A DNA stretch of 64,000 bases from positions 823,203 through 887,202 of the forward strand of contig JAJEKB010021158.1 in assembly GCA_022393335.1 (NCBI GenBank). The letters run 5' to 3'. The position numbers were made by a program, and so were the translations under genes. Numbering within the stretch: the stretch's first letter is position 1; every line of letters starts with the position of its first letter. Shown piece after piece: positions 9,419-21,700 of this stretch. Below the pieces are notes generated by a model. The model was not told the DNA's origin, made no database searches, and saw only the letters and a list, made by a program, of their open reading frames with translations. The stretch is from Macrotrachela quadricornifera (Eukaryota; Rotifera; Eurotatoria; Philodinida; Philodinidae).

Positions 9419-12400
9419 CGGACTTTTTGTATAATTGTATCATACTGAAGCGCAAAGAGAATGATGAATCATATATTTATTTTTTAGTATCTTACTTCAT
9501 TTTTTAATCGTTCTTGTTTTGCAAGAACTCGATAGAAAATTTAATTAATTTAAACTAAAATTAAGATAAAATTTGTTAAAGTAATACAAAGAATTAAAAG
9601 ATTAAAATGGCATAAAAAACTATTGAATTATTCATTAATATTTCGATAGAGAGTTGACGTTTTTTAAAGAACGTCTTGTTACATATACAGAATTGATGTT
9701 TATTTTTTAAATAGATAAATATTCTTTTTTTTCTTTTTGTTTCTTCTGCTTTTTATTTGATGATAATGCTGCAGATAGGAAAACTTATAGATGTCGTCTT
9801 CTATCAATGCAATTGTCTGGTTCTATCTGTAGCACTGTGATCAAATAAGATACAAAGGAAACAAAAAAACATATATCTATGAGTAAGATAAACATCACTA
9901 ATATATTCATTTTTTATTTTAAATAAATCTTCTGATGAATCATTATTATTATTTATTTTATTTAAGTATTTATATGAATTCTGACAAAATTTCAAAACAT
10001 AAGATAAGAACATTTTAAGCTTTAAAATTTGGAACATGGTTGATCTTTAATTTTTTTCTTAATAAAAAATCAGTGTCACGTTCCTGTCATTTTAGGGTTT
10101 ATCCGATCTTTGAAACGTTGGAGAGAAGAAAGTATAAAGAAATTGTGTCTGAAGTGTGTGTGTCAAATAAAAATTGATTTTTCATTGTTTGTTCTGTATT
10201 TTTCTTAGTGAATCATATAATTCAAATAATATTATAATAGATAGAAAGCGCGTATTCAATGAGATTAGAGGCTTAGATCGAGTTGTGAAAGTAAAGGAAG
10301 TGAGAAAGCATAGGTTTGAGTTTCAGCAGCTCTTATCTGATACAAAAAAAATTAGTTTTATCTTCCAATTTTATGAGGAAGAAGATTTTGTCTTCCCATC
10401 GATTTCAACGAAGTTTTGCAATACTTTTAACGCTAAAGATGTTCGCGCTAGTGTACGAATTAATTAAAATCGTGTTTTTCAGGAACCGTAAAGCTTTAAC
10501 TGAGTTCTAAGTCCTCGAAAAATGCTTATACTTCTACAACTGACAATATTTTCTTCTACGAATTTTTTTTGGATCTTTTAAAAAATTTACTTTTCATTTT
10601 ATTTTTTTTTCACGAATTAAGCCGTGCTTATATATGAATTTTAGTATTTAACAATTTTTGTCACTGACGACAACTATGGTTTTAACGATTGATCAACAAA
10701 GCAAAGCTATTTAGACGTAAACGAAGTCATATCTGTCAATGAAATCGAAAATTAGATATATCTGATTGACAACAATTGTCTAATCATTATAATTTTCTTT
10801 GCAAGTAAAAATAATTCCGATCTTAAATTAAGTTTAGCGGCTAGAAACATCATTTGATTGTGTATTTTGGAGAAAATAGTTATCAAATCCTGATTATATT
10901 TTTGTTTTTCAATCATTTAGCTGAGAAAAATTATAAATATTCCAATTATCATAGAATATCTTATCTATGACATTTCCCGGTCGAACCAGCCTTGTATTAC
11001 TCTATAGAGATGAAAGAAATACACTATACTGTCTTTGTATATATTTTTTTCTTAACCATCAGTATTTTGGATTTTGTGTTTGTTTATTTTTCACTCTTGA
11101 CTTTGTATTTCCTCTTTTGACACTACTCTTTTTGGATGTAGGACGGCCGCATACTCTTTTATCTTCCGTATTACTAATTATTCAATTAAACACATTTTTC
11201 AGCTTCAAAAACACTGCGGAGACAGGTGTGAAGGAGATATTAAGCTGCTTAATCAAAACAATCAATAGTTTTTCAGATACATTTAAAAATGGACAATGAA
11301 TTATCTTTAAACATAACTTCATATTGATGAGTAACGGTTGCTCTTATCTCAACTAACTAAGCATCGATCGAATCAGTGCAGAAATAAGTTTTTACAACAA
11401 AAAAGAACTATTAATTATAGTTACTATATCATTGGTTATATATATTTCTTGTAACATTTGCAATGCCCGAACAGTATCATAATCACATTAAAACAAAAAT
11501 GATATCGTACAGAATCATTTTTGAAACGAATTGAAAACTTATTCAAGTTTCATAGCACGAGAAAATCATCCTTAGTTTCATATGACATTTTTTTTCCAGT
11601 ATAGTATGAAATACGAGTGGTTTCACTGAAACATCAATAGTTATGATGATTGAACGAATAGAATTCTTTTTATGTGGTTTCTAAAACAGAGCCTTATAAC
11701 AAAGTAGTTGTTGACCAGTTTGCATAGACTTATTCTCGATTCATCTCGTATCCCATTCATCTGCAGTCAGTAAGGAACACATTAGAGGTGACTTTCTTTG
11801 AAAAACTTAACACAAGTCGTTCAGAATTACAAACAATATTTTAGAAGGAAACTATGAGTAAAGAAGAAGAGAGAATCTACATACCATGTATGATCAGAGT
11901 AAGAATAAAGATGTGGTCATAAATTCAATATATGAACTAGAAATAAAAAGAAAAAAACTAAAGTGATGAAGAACCAATCAATAAATTTAGACTACGCGCT
12001 AGAGGACAACGACGCTATGTATATTTCTTTAGCAAACTGGTGGATTACATTGTTTATATCGTATCAAACGAAGTGAGAGAATTTATAAAATTAGAATGTA
12101 TATAAAATAGCACTGTATACAAAGAGTTGTGTACATATGGTCGAAATGATTGTATTTCTGCTAATTCGTTTCTATACATATTCGATCCGTGTGTCAAGAA
12201 TAAAAGGCGGATATATTTTAAGCATTAACGCCTCGATTTACATAACTTAATTTAATTAAATTAGAAGAAGATGAGAAATCCCAAGTGTAAATATAACAAC
12301 AGATTATCGCTATTAAACTGTCTACTCCTCAAAAATTGACCTCAACGCAGATATATTCAGATGGCAAAAAAGTTTTAACACATGTTGGGACTAGATTTGG

Positions 12401-13299
12401 AAAACTGATAAAATTTTCAACCGTATACCACGTCATTCGCAGGAAATATTGACCATATAATGGTCGACAATAGCTCATCTTGAGGCTGAAAGTTCTCTGT
12501 CCAGTTTCATTCTCTATATTTAATATCTTTTTTAATTTGAAAATGTTGAAGGTATAAAAAGCTCTCTAAAAATAACGATCTATTTGTATTAGTATCTGTA
12601 TATAGATTTTTAAAAACCTTAATGAAAGAAGGAGACTCTCTCATGTCCCACATCTTACCATGCTCTTTCAAACAAAGATAAATTAAAATATGCAAGATGA
12701 GTATGGGCAGAGTACTTTGGATTGCACGTTTAATAAAGCATGAACAGAGATAATATAAGATTTTTCACTTTTTTTTTTATAGAAAAGCTCGTTTTTCCAG
12801 CAGTTAATTACAGGATTCATCAAAATTTTTAACCAAAAAAACTGTTGGACAAAAAATTATATCAGTACTTCAAAGGCGAGCTATCATTCCGCCCATTATC
12901 TCAATGTCGTAATTTCTGACGAAGATTGACTTTTTTTAAGAAGTGAAAGGAACCTTAAACTTCAAAATGCTAATCATATTTAGTTTATTAGCATAGAGGA
13001 TCTAAATCAATTTTTTGATTGCAATTGTATGATTGATTATTTATAAAGATCTTCGAAACAATAATTGTGTCATAATATACATAAGTGGAAATGAAGTAAT
13101 ATGCTACATACAACGCTGAAATTAATGCGATACATGTTTTCTTGGAAATAATGTAAATGTTTGAATAAAGTTTCAACAAATTTTATTAAAGCTTTACAAA
13201 TCTACAGTGGAGAAAATGTTTTAATATCATCTATTAACATCTATGACAATTATTTCTTGTTCATAATCGCTCATCAGAATTATCTTTTGGTAATCTATA
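9419..13299. other. Long gene-free stretch
   Basis: About 3.9 kb of AT-rich sequence. The longest open frames (97 residues at 10174 +, 110 at 10967 +, 77 at 9804 -) show no domain, signal peptide or conserved pattern, and their composition resembles translated non-coding DNA. No transposon ends or tandem arrays were recognised. Confidence 0.5.
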
Positions 13300-13703
13300 T
13301 TTATTTTCAATTTTGCTTTAGAAATATATGCCAATGCTTTTTAGAATTTCATAATTAATATCTGAATTATTCGCTAGTCTATTTCTTCCTATAATCGATT
13401 ATTGTGCTGACCAAATCACAAATGATCACTCCTATATATTTGTTATTACTCACAGAATGCTTTTTGATTTTCTTTTTATATAGGATTTGTTGCAGTTTCA
13501 TGTGAATGTGGTTCACCATTCCCTTGCTTTTTGATTGTATGACGATGTTGACATCCAGAAACTTTGTCAAATTTATTTGTAGAAATCAATATCGATTTAT
13601 TCATTTGATTATTATTATGTTCAGTGATGTTGTCTAAAAAATTTAAATAATTTAAGTAAATCTAAAAAAGATTAAGTGAAGAATATTCTTACTATGATTT
13701 AAT
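13300..13703 (-). pseudogene. Decayed, gap-truncated copy of the tail-collar gene
   Basis: The last exon (about 13633-13485), the preceding intron and the tail of exon 4 (up to 13703, where the gap starts) match the collar gene at 3905-4170 at high identity. So does the 3' flank (13300-13390 against 3575-3660). The copy lacks about 70 bp encoding the terminal motif NIMPPFHALIYIMKL: the frame passes from SHETATNP directly into a stop, TAA, in intergenic-like sequence. The collar domain would therefore lose its conserved last strand. The 5' part lies in the assembly gap, so it cannot be seen whether the rest is intact. Confidence 0.8.
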
Positions 13704-14103
13704 NNNNNNNNNNNNNNNNNNNNNNNNNNNNNNNNNNNNNNNNNNNNNNNNNNNNNNNNNNNNNNNNNNNNNNNNNNNNNNNNNNNNNNNNNNNNNNNNN
13801 NNNNNNNNNNNNNNNNNNNNNNNNNNNNNNNNNNNNNNNNNNNNNNNNNNNNNNNNNNNNNNNNNNNNNNNNNNNNNNNNNNNNNNNNNNNNNNNNNNNN
13901 NNNNNNNNNNNNNNNNNNNNNNNNNNNNNNNNNNNNNNNNNNNNNNNNNNNNNNNNNNNNNNNNNNNNNNNNNNNNNNNNNNNNNNNNNNNNNNNNNNNN
14001 NNNNNNNNNNNNNNNNNNNNNNNNNNNNNNNNNNNNNNNNNNNNNNNNNNNNNNNNNNNNNNNNNNNNNNNNNNNNNNNNNNNNNNNNNNNNNNNNNNNN
14101 NNN
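13704..14103. other. Assembly gap (400 N)
   Basis: Four hundred unresolved bases. The round number suggests an estimated length. It removes the 5' part of the duplicated collar gene. Confidence 0.99.
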
Positions 14104-14260
14104 CGCTTTTAGCCATGTTCAGAACCATTCTATGGGGTTCGGTACAACGCCTATTATTTTAGGGTATGCATCGTGTGATATAAAATTACATATTCAATTG
14201 AATGTTAGAATCAGAATACAAGTGATAAATCTCCTGATTCGATAACTGATTATTGTTTAA

Positions 14261-14983
14261 CCCTTTGAGGACGAGTGGCCTATTTTTGGACCACCTATTT
14301 TCGTAAAAAAGAAAAGTGTCTATTTTACACTAAACTATCAAACATATTCGATCGTTAAAGTTATAAAAAATTGCACTTATCATTACATACTTTCCTTTTC
14401 TTTTCTTCCTTTCGTATTAAATCTTTTCAAATATATTTTGTTCTTCCTGCTGAAGTATAATGACGTCATATTTTTTTCTTTTCTTCTAATCTTTTGTTGT
14501 TCGAGAATATTCGCGTTCACTATTGGATATATGTATATATATATTCTCGTTCTCATTCACGAATTTACATTGCTCTTGAATTTAAAAAGTGTATCATTTC
14601 ACCTAACTCACACTCTATTTCTCTATACTGTTTGTGAATCTGAAACTAAACAAATGGAATTCTATGAAAATGATGAAAGCGACGACGAATCATATGATTC
14701 ATATCCTAGTAACGATACTAGCGAGAGTGACTTCGATTTCGATTATGAAATGCATTTATCTGTAAAAGGAAAAAGAAGAAGATGTGCTTATTGTAGCACT
14801 AAACAAGCAAATTTTCGATCTAATATCGAATGCTTCACATGCAAATTACCATTTTGTTTAAAAGAAGAAAAAAACTGTTTTTTTGATTACCATAAGGATT
14901 TTCTGTAACTATTTTGACTTAAAATAGAATAAAAAGGTTGAAAAATACTTTTTCTCAATAAAAAAAATCCCGTCCTCAAAGGG
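14261..14983. mobile_element. piggyBac-type element, 723 bp, internally deleted
   Basis: Flanked on both sides by TTAA (14257-14260 and 14984-14987), the piggyBac target duplication. Terminal inverted repeats are CCCTTTGAGGACGAG on the left and CCCTTTGAGGACGGG read from the right end. A full element would be above 2 kb; here only an 84-residue frame remains (next entry). The DDD catalytic domain is missing, so any movement would need a transposase supplied from elsewhere. Confidence 0.85.
14654..14908 (+). CDS. piggyBac-derived ORF: acidic N-terminus fused to C-terminal zinc-finger (CRD)
   Basis: Eighty-four residues starting MEFYENDESDDES. The first half is acidic and Ser/Asp-rich, like the N-terminus of piggyBac transposases. 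The second half, after KGKRRR, is a cysteine-rich domain with C-x2-C, C-x2-C, a further Cys pair and a C-terminal His (DYHKDFL), like the cross-brace zinc finger that binds piggyBac ends. The catalytic core between them is absent. The Met used here is the first one after the 5' non-coding part; the frame is open further upstream, but that stretch is hydrophobic and untranslated-looking. If expressed, the product could bind element ends without cutting; this is inference. Confidence 0.6.
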   Translation: MEFYENDESDDESYDSYPSNDTSESDFDFDYEMHLSVKGKRRRCAYCSTKQANFRSNIECFTCKLPFCLKEEKNCFFDYHKDFL

Positions 14984-14987
14984 TTAA

Positions 14988-15472
14988 TCCGATAAATTTT
15001 CGATGGAATTCGATCATCAGAATATTTTGGTGGGTCCAATGTTCGGATATCATAGGAAATACGATTGTAACTATCAGTAATAAGATTTGTTTAGGTTAAA
15101 GCCAATTAACATAAAGTTTAACCTAAGTGTTCTCAGAACTTGTTGATACTCCATAATATTATCGAATGACATCGACTTGTTATGTCATATGTTATTTTCA
15201 AACACATTCCTGTAAATATAGAGAATTAATTAGATCTTGTGTACACTAGACAATTTAATACCAACTTGAGAAATTTCATTGGTTAAAAAGTTAATTCATT
15301 TTTTATACAGTTTCTAAAGGTAAATTGACTTTAATGCACCAATCAAAACAGAAATTGATTCACTAATTAAAATGATAAATATGCCTCGATGAAATCACGT
15401 TGTAAACACTGGTAGGGACATATACTCAGGATAATACACTATCGATTACCTCGAAATCGAAATAAAGGCTAA
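14988..15472. other. Intergenic, no gene seen
   Basis: AT-rich sequence between the piggyBac element and the orphan exon below. No open frame of note. Confidence 0.5.
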
Positions 15473-15598
15473 ATGATAAGAATAACAAAAATCTTAGATG
15501 GACTCAATGGAGTTGAAGATGGATTCAAACGGATGATGAAAAACAAGATGACAGGAGAAGAGTTGGTTTATACTGTCGCTGAAATCAATAAGCAGTAA
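15473..15598 (+). pseudogene. Orphan C-terminus of a zinc-type alcohol dehydrogenase / quinone oxidoreductase
   Basis: Forty-one codons ending in TAA contain DGLNGVEDGFKRMMKNKMTG and then EELVYTV. This is the pattern at the extreme C-terminus of medium-chain dehydrogenase/reductase proteins (a G-L-N-G-x-x-x-G-F-x-x-M segment followed by G-E-x-L-V-Y). No Rossmann fold or catalytic part is visible in the preceding 480 bp. It is either a stranded last exon or a relic. It points toward the 3' end of the HECT gene, 120 bp away. Confidence 0.6.
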
Positions 15599-15717
15599 AT
15601 GTGGCACATATTAAGAAAAACGATCATTTTTCCAGCTATTTTTTTATTCTGTAGATTTTATAAAATAAAACGAAAAGAATAAATCGAATATAGAAATGTC
15701 ATGATGTTTTGTTTTTT

Positions 15718-18700
15718 TTATTCACGATAGTCATCTGAATCATAGTCACTGGAGCTATCTTCGTGATTAGCGGTTGCAATGTTCATGTCTCCATCACCGT
15801 CAATAGTTGAACAATGTGTGATAGCATAGTTCAAACGATCATACATGATCTCTGCTGTTGAATATTCAGGTAGATCAATTGTGAAACTGCAGGTATGAGA
15901 TACTAAAATATATCATTTATTTTTCTTTCTAAACAAAATCAAAATTAACTAACGTGGAAGTGTTTGATCTACATTGTCATTTTCTACACGAAATTTAGCA
16001 ATGATAAATTTCGATGTAAAATCTTCATCTCTAACTGGTAATGTACTTCGTCCCCAAGCGAATACTAACAACATTTTCTTTTGTGCTTCAGTAAATATTT
16101 CACTAATAACTTTCCAAAATCGTTCAATGATAGGCGAATTTTGATTATAACCATGTCGATAATTTGTATTTCGTTTCAATAGTTCTACATCGATATGACC
16201 TTTACCACAAATAGCTTCTTCTAGTTCATTCTCGGTAAACAGATTTAAATAGTAGTAGGGGACAACCGAATGTAATCCTTGTCGAATATAATCAATTTGT
16301 CGATGAAATTCATTGAGACGATACTGACGATAATGAAAAGAATATTCTTTGAAATTCCCTGCAGTAATTGGAATTTGACTTCCACTAGGTATTAGTTCGA
16401 AAGTTTGTTGCGCTGAACTAACCACTTCGAAGCATAGTTCACTGAAAATACTATTAAAGATATAATTAATACTAGTATTAGTGTCACTTGATTTTGCTTG
16501 TTCTATCTTTTGTTCAATTTCATGAATTAGTGTAAAACTTTGCGAATCGATAGATTGAATATCATCGATTGTGATTGGATCACAGAGCAATTCTTTCCAA
16601 AACAGCGGAGCAAATTTGATATTCAAATAATGTTTTTTTCGAATAGCTAATCCCATTAATTGTCCAACAAAATGATATTGTTTTTTTAATTTCTCTGGAA
16701 TAGATTTATTCGGTGAAAAAACATTTGGAATCCAACAATCTTGATTTGAACCACTGTTGGTTCGACCATTTGGACATAAAATGAATAACGGTAGTCGTGT
16801 ACTACAAATATCCAAACACATTTGAGTAATGGAATCTCGATAAGGTCCACCTTGATCTGTACTATGCATATTTATATATTGTGCTTTCCATATTTGTTTA
16901 TCCTTTTTTCTAAAACTGTCCTGTGCTTTATCGTATAATTGTTGATAAGCTTGATGAAACATTGTAGTTTCGTTGTTTCCACTATCAACAGTAGCAGCTT
17001 TAAGAACATCAAAACGAACGTGAAGTTTTTCGTGATTATATCCAGATTCGGTTGCTGTCATTGATTGACCGAGAAGTTGATGTTTTTTGAAAGAGAATAT
17101 ATACATCTTAGCTTTACGAATTTGATCAGTTAGAAAACTTTTTCCTGGTGATAAACTTAGATCAACGAGAGATAAAACGTTAATAATTTGAAGTTGAAAT
17201 TGATATAAAACTTTTGCTCGAATTAACACACAATCAGTAGGAATACTCAATAATGATGGATGATTTTGATAAAAGGTGGAATCTGGAACAGATTCTGTCG
17301 GCAAACTACGAATAAAATCACCGAAAGATTTCTTTAATTTTTGACTTTTGTTCATCAAATCGATTAGTTGAAGATCGACAGTTTGATCAAAATAACGATT
17401 GGATTTGTTAAAATCATCACGACTAATTTGCATTCCTTCTCCTAATAGACCTTCAGATTTGATAAAAAATTGTTCCGGTACAACCATTTGTTTGGTTTGA
17501 TCAGTCAATGCATTTATTATATCGATAGTGATGAAAAGATCACGAACATTTTGTGGCAACTGAACACGTTTTGATTCAGAATCTTGCTCAGTGAGAAGAA
17601 ACACAATATCCATCACAGACAATCGAAGTAATTTTAATTCGTATTCATTCGATGAAAGTTCATCAAGTAATTTAAAGAGAAAATGTTTCATATATTCAGT
17701 CAATTTGAAAGAATTTCTCATTTGAATTAAACTAAAGAAATTATAAATGAGTAAACATATTATTTGCATTCTCTTGTATGATTAACTTACTTGGAAAATA
17801 AGCGAAGAACGACGATTTTCGATTGATGAGTTTTAAATGACACGAAGAGTTTGAAAATTAGATGAATCATTGATGCAGGAAATAACAATGGAAGTAGTAT
17901 TTCGATCTCATTTTGTTTTACTATCGACTTATCTTTAATCAGTTCGACAAAAATATTGAATACTTTCCAAACAAATTTCAAATTCCCTTGTTGCATCATC
18001 GTTTCTTCATCAGAAACATTCTCGTTCAACGAAGATGGTTTCACTAAAAATTGCATGATTTGATCAAACAAATCTTTTTGTAATGCACACAGTAGTGACG
18101 CTTTGTTTTCTAAATTTTGTTCGATGACTTGTTGTATTTCGATTTTTAGCAGCGAAGTGATTAACAAACTCATGTAATCAGTTTTCTCCTTGGTGGAAGT
18201 GTAATAATAAAACATTAATCGAAATAATTTCGCCAGACAAGTCGAATCTCTGAATTTGTCTAAAGGAAAAAGAACCGTCGAGTTATTTGACCAGACTTTG
18301 AGTATATTAAGAAGTGTATCACGAGCATAAATTGTTGTTAGCCTCTGTTCACAAATGATACGAGACTGAATATATTGTTTGCTTGAAATTTCTTCTTGTA
18401 GATATTCCATTGCTCTTTGTTGATTTTCGAAATAGATTAATTCCTTGTGTTGTTCTTGACTTAAGTCGTGTAATCTATAAACAATCATTCCATTATCATC
18501 ACTATTTATGCGTTGTCTATTTTGAAGAACCGAAGAGGAATTAGAAGATTCATCATCTTCTGATTCTTCGTCTTCACTTGATGATGATGATGATGAATCT
18601 TCAATATTAGGATGATTTCTATCTTCGATTTGAGTCTCAGCATTGCTTTCTGATGTAATTGTTGATGAATTGTGAATCCATTTTTTGAGGTCAAACCCAC

Positions 18701-21700
18701 TGGTGTGACTATAGAATCGTTCATTTTGTTGACCAATCAATTCCGTCTGTTGTAAATCTTCCCAATGAGTTAAAATAAATTGATCAATATCATTGAGTTG
18801 ATCAAGAGTATAAAATTTCGAAGTAGAGATAAAATCGTTCAGTTTTTGTTGATCAATCGTTGGGCTTAGAGTAGACAGAATCTCTAGAAATTGTTTGTTC
18901 TTATTATCCAAAACATTCTTTTCCATTTGTTGTTTCTCTTCGCGTAAAATTCGATCAATCGTGGAGATCTTTGTCGTTTTGTATTGTTCAATGACGTATT
19001 CAATCCATTCTGATTGATGACCCATGGCGATTAAAATCGGTGTGATGATCGATAATGGTGGTGTTACTAATGATTCAAGTGAAGAGTTTGGTGTCTTCAT
19101 TTGTTCATCTACTGTCGTTGATCTATTGAGAAAAGTGATAGATTGACAACGAATTCTTACGATATTTTCATTGATCTTATTATTTGTTGATTCTTTTTCT
19201 TGAAATAAATAAAATCGATTCGATTGAGCGATAAGTCGAGTGTCTTTGACATTAACATCAATCTGTAATATTCCATTAATAAATATATGACATGATGTTT
19301 CTTTAACGGTGATCCATAAACGATAGTATTCGTTGAGATTTAACGTTTGATCACTTTCTTTTTTGGTTTGTCCAGTCTTGAAACAGACTTTTCCTTCGTA
19401 TGTAACATATATTCGTGATTTCTCATTCAGTTGTATAATTGACCATTGTTCATTTTTGATTGGCCATTTGTTAATGGATAAATCCAAAATGATAGTATAT
19501 TCTGACCATGGTTCGATGGGCTTTTCGAGAACAAGATAAGTTTTATTTCCAACCAATTGGATAGTTGATGGATGTTCACTTGAGAAAAACTTCGCTTCAT
19601 TTTTATTTGCTTGATTTTTGTTAATTTGCCAAATGTTTTCATTAAATGTTTGATCAAATGGTATGAGAGTTTTGTCGGAAAATTGCTTTTCGGTAAAAGA
19701 AAAAGTATTGATTCGTTTTCGGTATTCTTGGAATTGTTGATAATCTAATGCAATATAAATGAGACCATTGGTAAATAGACGATGAATGTGATCTTCTGAA
19801 AGAGCATAGTTCCAAACAGCAATATTTTTAATTCCAGTGGCGATTTTTGGTAAATGATGCAAAGTCAATTGATTTGTTGTTTGATTTGAAAATGGAGTTT
19901 GAAATGTTTGACTTTGATTGCTCCAATAAACTTTGATTTGCTCTTCATTGATATTGCCAATCATAACCACTCGGGTTGTTTGATTAGATTTTTTTAAGGG
20001 AATTTGGATGGAAAAATTGTTCGTCATAACTAATGTGATAATTTGCATTTCGTTTGCAGTTTGCGAAAGTTGGAAATCATATGCAATGGTAAAGGAAGAT
20101 GCGTCTTTATCAATAGTCAATGGAAAACCATTGCTATCCTTTGTCAAAAGAAGTCCATGATCGTCAATTTGGAATTCAGTTGTAAGATGATCTTCATTGA
20201 CAAAATCACGTAGAAGTGATATTGATGGCATTGTTCGTGATGTGTAAAGATAATCTTTTTGATTATCTCCAAGTAGATAAGCATGATAAGGATAAGAAAC
20301 AAGAGAATTTTCCGTATTTACTAATTTTGGTAGTATAAGTGGTTTGTAACCATCGGGTAGAGGACACTGTTGCATATCTTCAGGACTAAAAATGATTTCA
20401 CAATAATTTGTTGGTGAAGATCGATATTGTAAAGTAACGCCAGGAAAAAAACTCGTTGCTCGTTCATGAGGAAATAAATTACATTTTTTACTTGATTGAG
20501 GAATCTTCTCTTTATGTTTAAAAGCTGTACCTAACAATTTTCCATTTAACCAATACTTTATATTTGTATTATCTCCATCAATATCAATTCCACAACCACA
20601 AACATCATCTTTTTGCCAACGAATATCATCGAATTGTCTTCTATATGATCCATTATTAAATAAAATTCCTCTTGAACCATCATAGGACCATGAATAATCA
20701 TCATCACCGATTCCAACTCCACTATCACATATTGGTGTAAATCCTTTTGTTGCCCATCCAATTTGAATAAGATCAGTAGTAGGTAATTTAACACAAAAAT
20801 ACCATTTTCCTTCTGTCACTTGAATATTTTCTAAAATAAAAGTTGGAAATCGTCCATTAATAAATTCTTCTTTAGGAATAATTCGTCCTTTGAATTGATG
20901 ATTTTGACCACAATTTTCAAAGACTTCTGACTTTGCAACATTAATTGGAAATGGAATCAATTTGATACTGTTATTTCCTATTCGACCTTTTTTCCACATT
21001 TGAATTTCTATTTTTGATGCAAACGGTTTCCATCCATTGTATTTTGAGATCGGTGTTGATAACGCTGACATAAGCGATTGATGACTACTTTGATTTTGTT
21101 CGAAGTCAATGGTTGTATCTTCATGATCATTGATCATTGATTTTGTTCTTTGATAATTATCTAAACGGAGAGAATATTGCTCTAAGAATTCTTTGTCGGA
21201 ATTATAAAGATCATTTGTTGTTGTTGAGGATTCTGACATGGACAAGTCTGCAAGGATCGAAGCGTAGGGTTTATTCATAAATATCTCTACCATCTTTTGA
21301 TTCTGCAAAATGTGAAAAAGAGCAGAAATAGAACGACGTTTCAATTGTAAGAACATCAATGATTCGGATGAAGTGGGATTGAGTTGGAGAAAATGTCCGA
21401 ATGCATCGAGAATGGAATCGATCGATACATTCACAGACGGTAATAAGATTAGATCAGGTGGTGGAACTTGAACAACAACTTCAAGTCGATCGGTCGCCAT
21501 TGATTCAATTTGATTTTCATCGATATACTGAATTGAACAGGACGAAGAGTCCGAATTGATCTCCATGATCATTGCTAAACGAGATTCATCACTCATTTGC
21601 TGATCGCTTGACACTCGAACAATCGAAGTTAAACCAATATGTTCTATATATCTACCTAAAATACATAAGGACGCGACGAGTGTGCCATTTGATTGAAACG

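Noticed and set aside
10174..11299. Open frames of 97 and 110 residues
   Set aside because: No domain, signal peptide, splice context or repeat; consistent with chance in AT-rich DNA.
13652..14128. 158-codon frame across the gap
   Set aside because: It consists mainly of undetermined residues through the 400-N gap; only the collar-gene homology at its edge is real.
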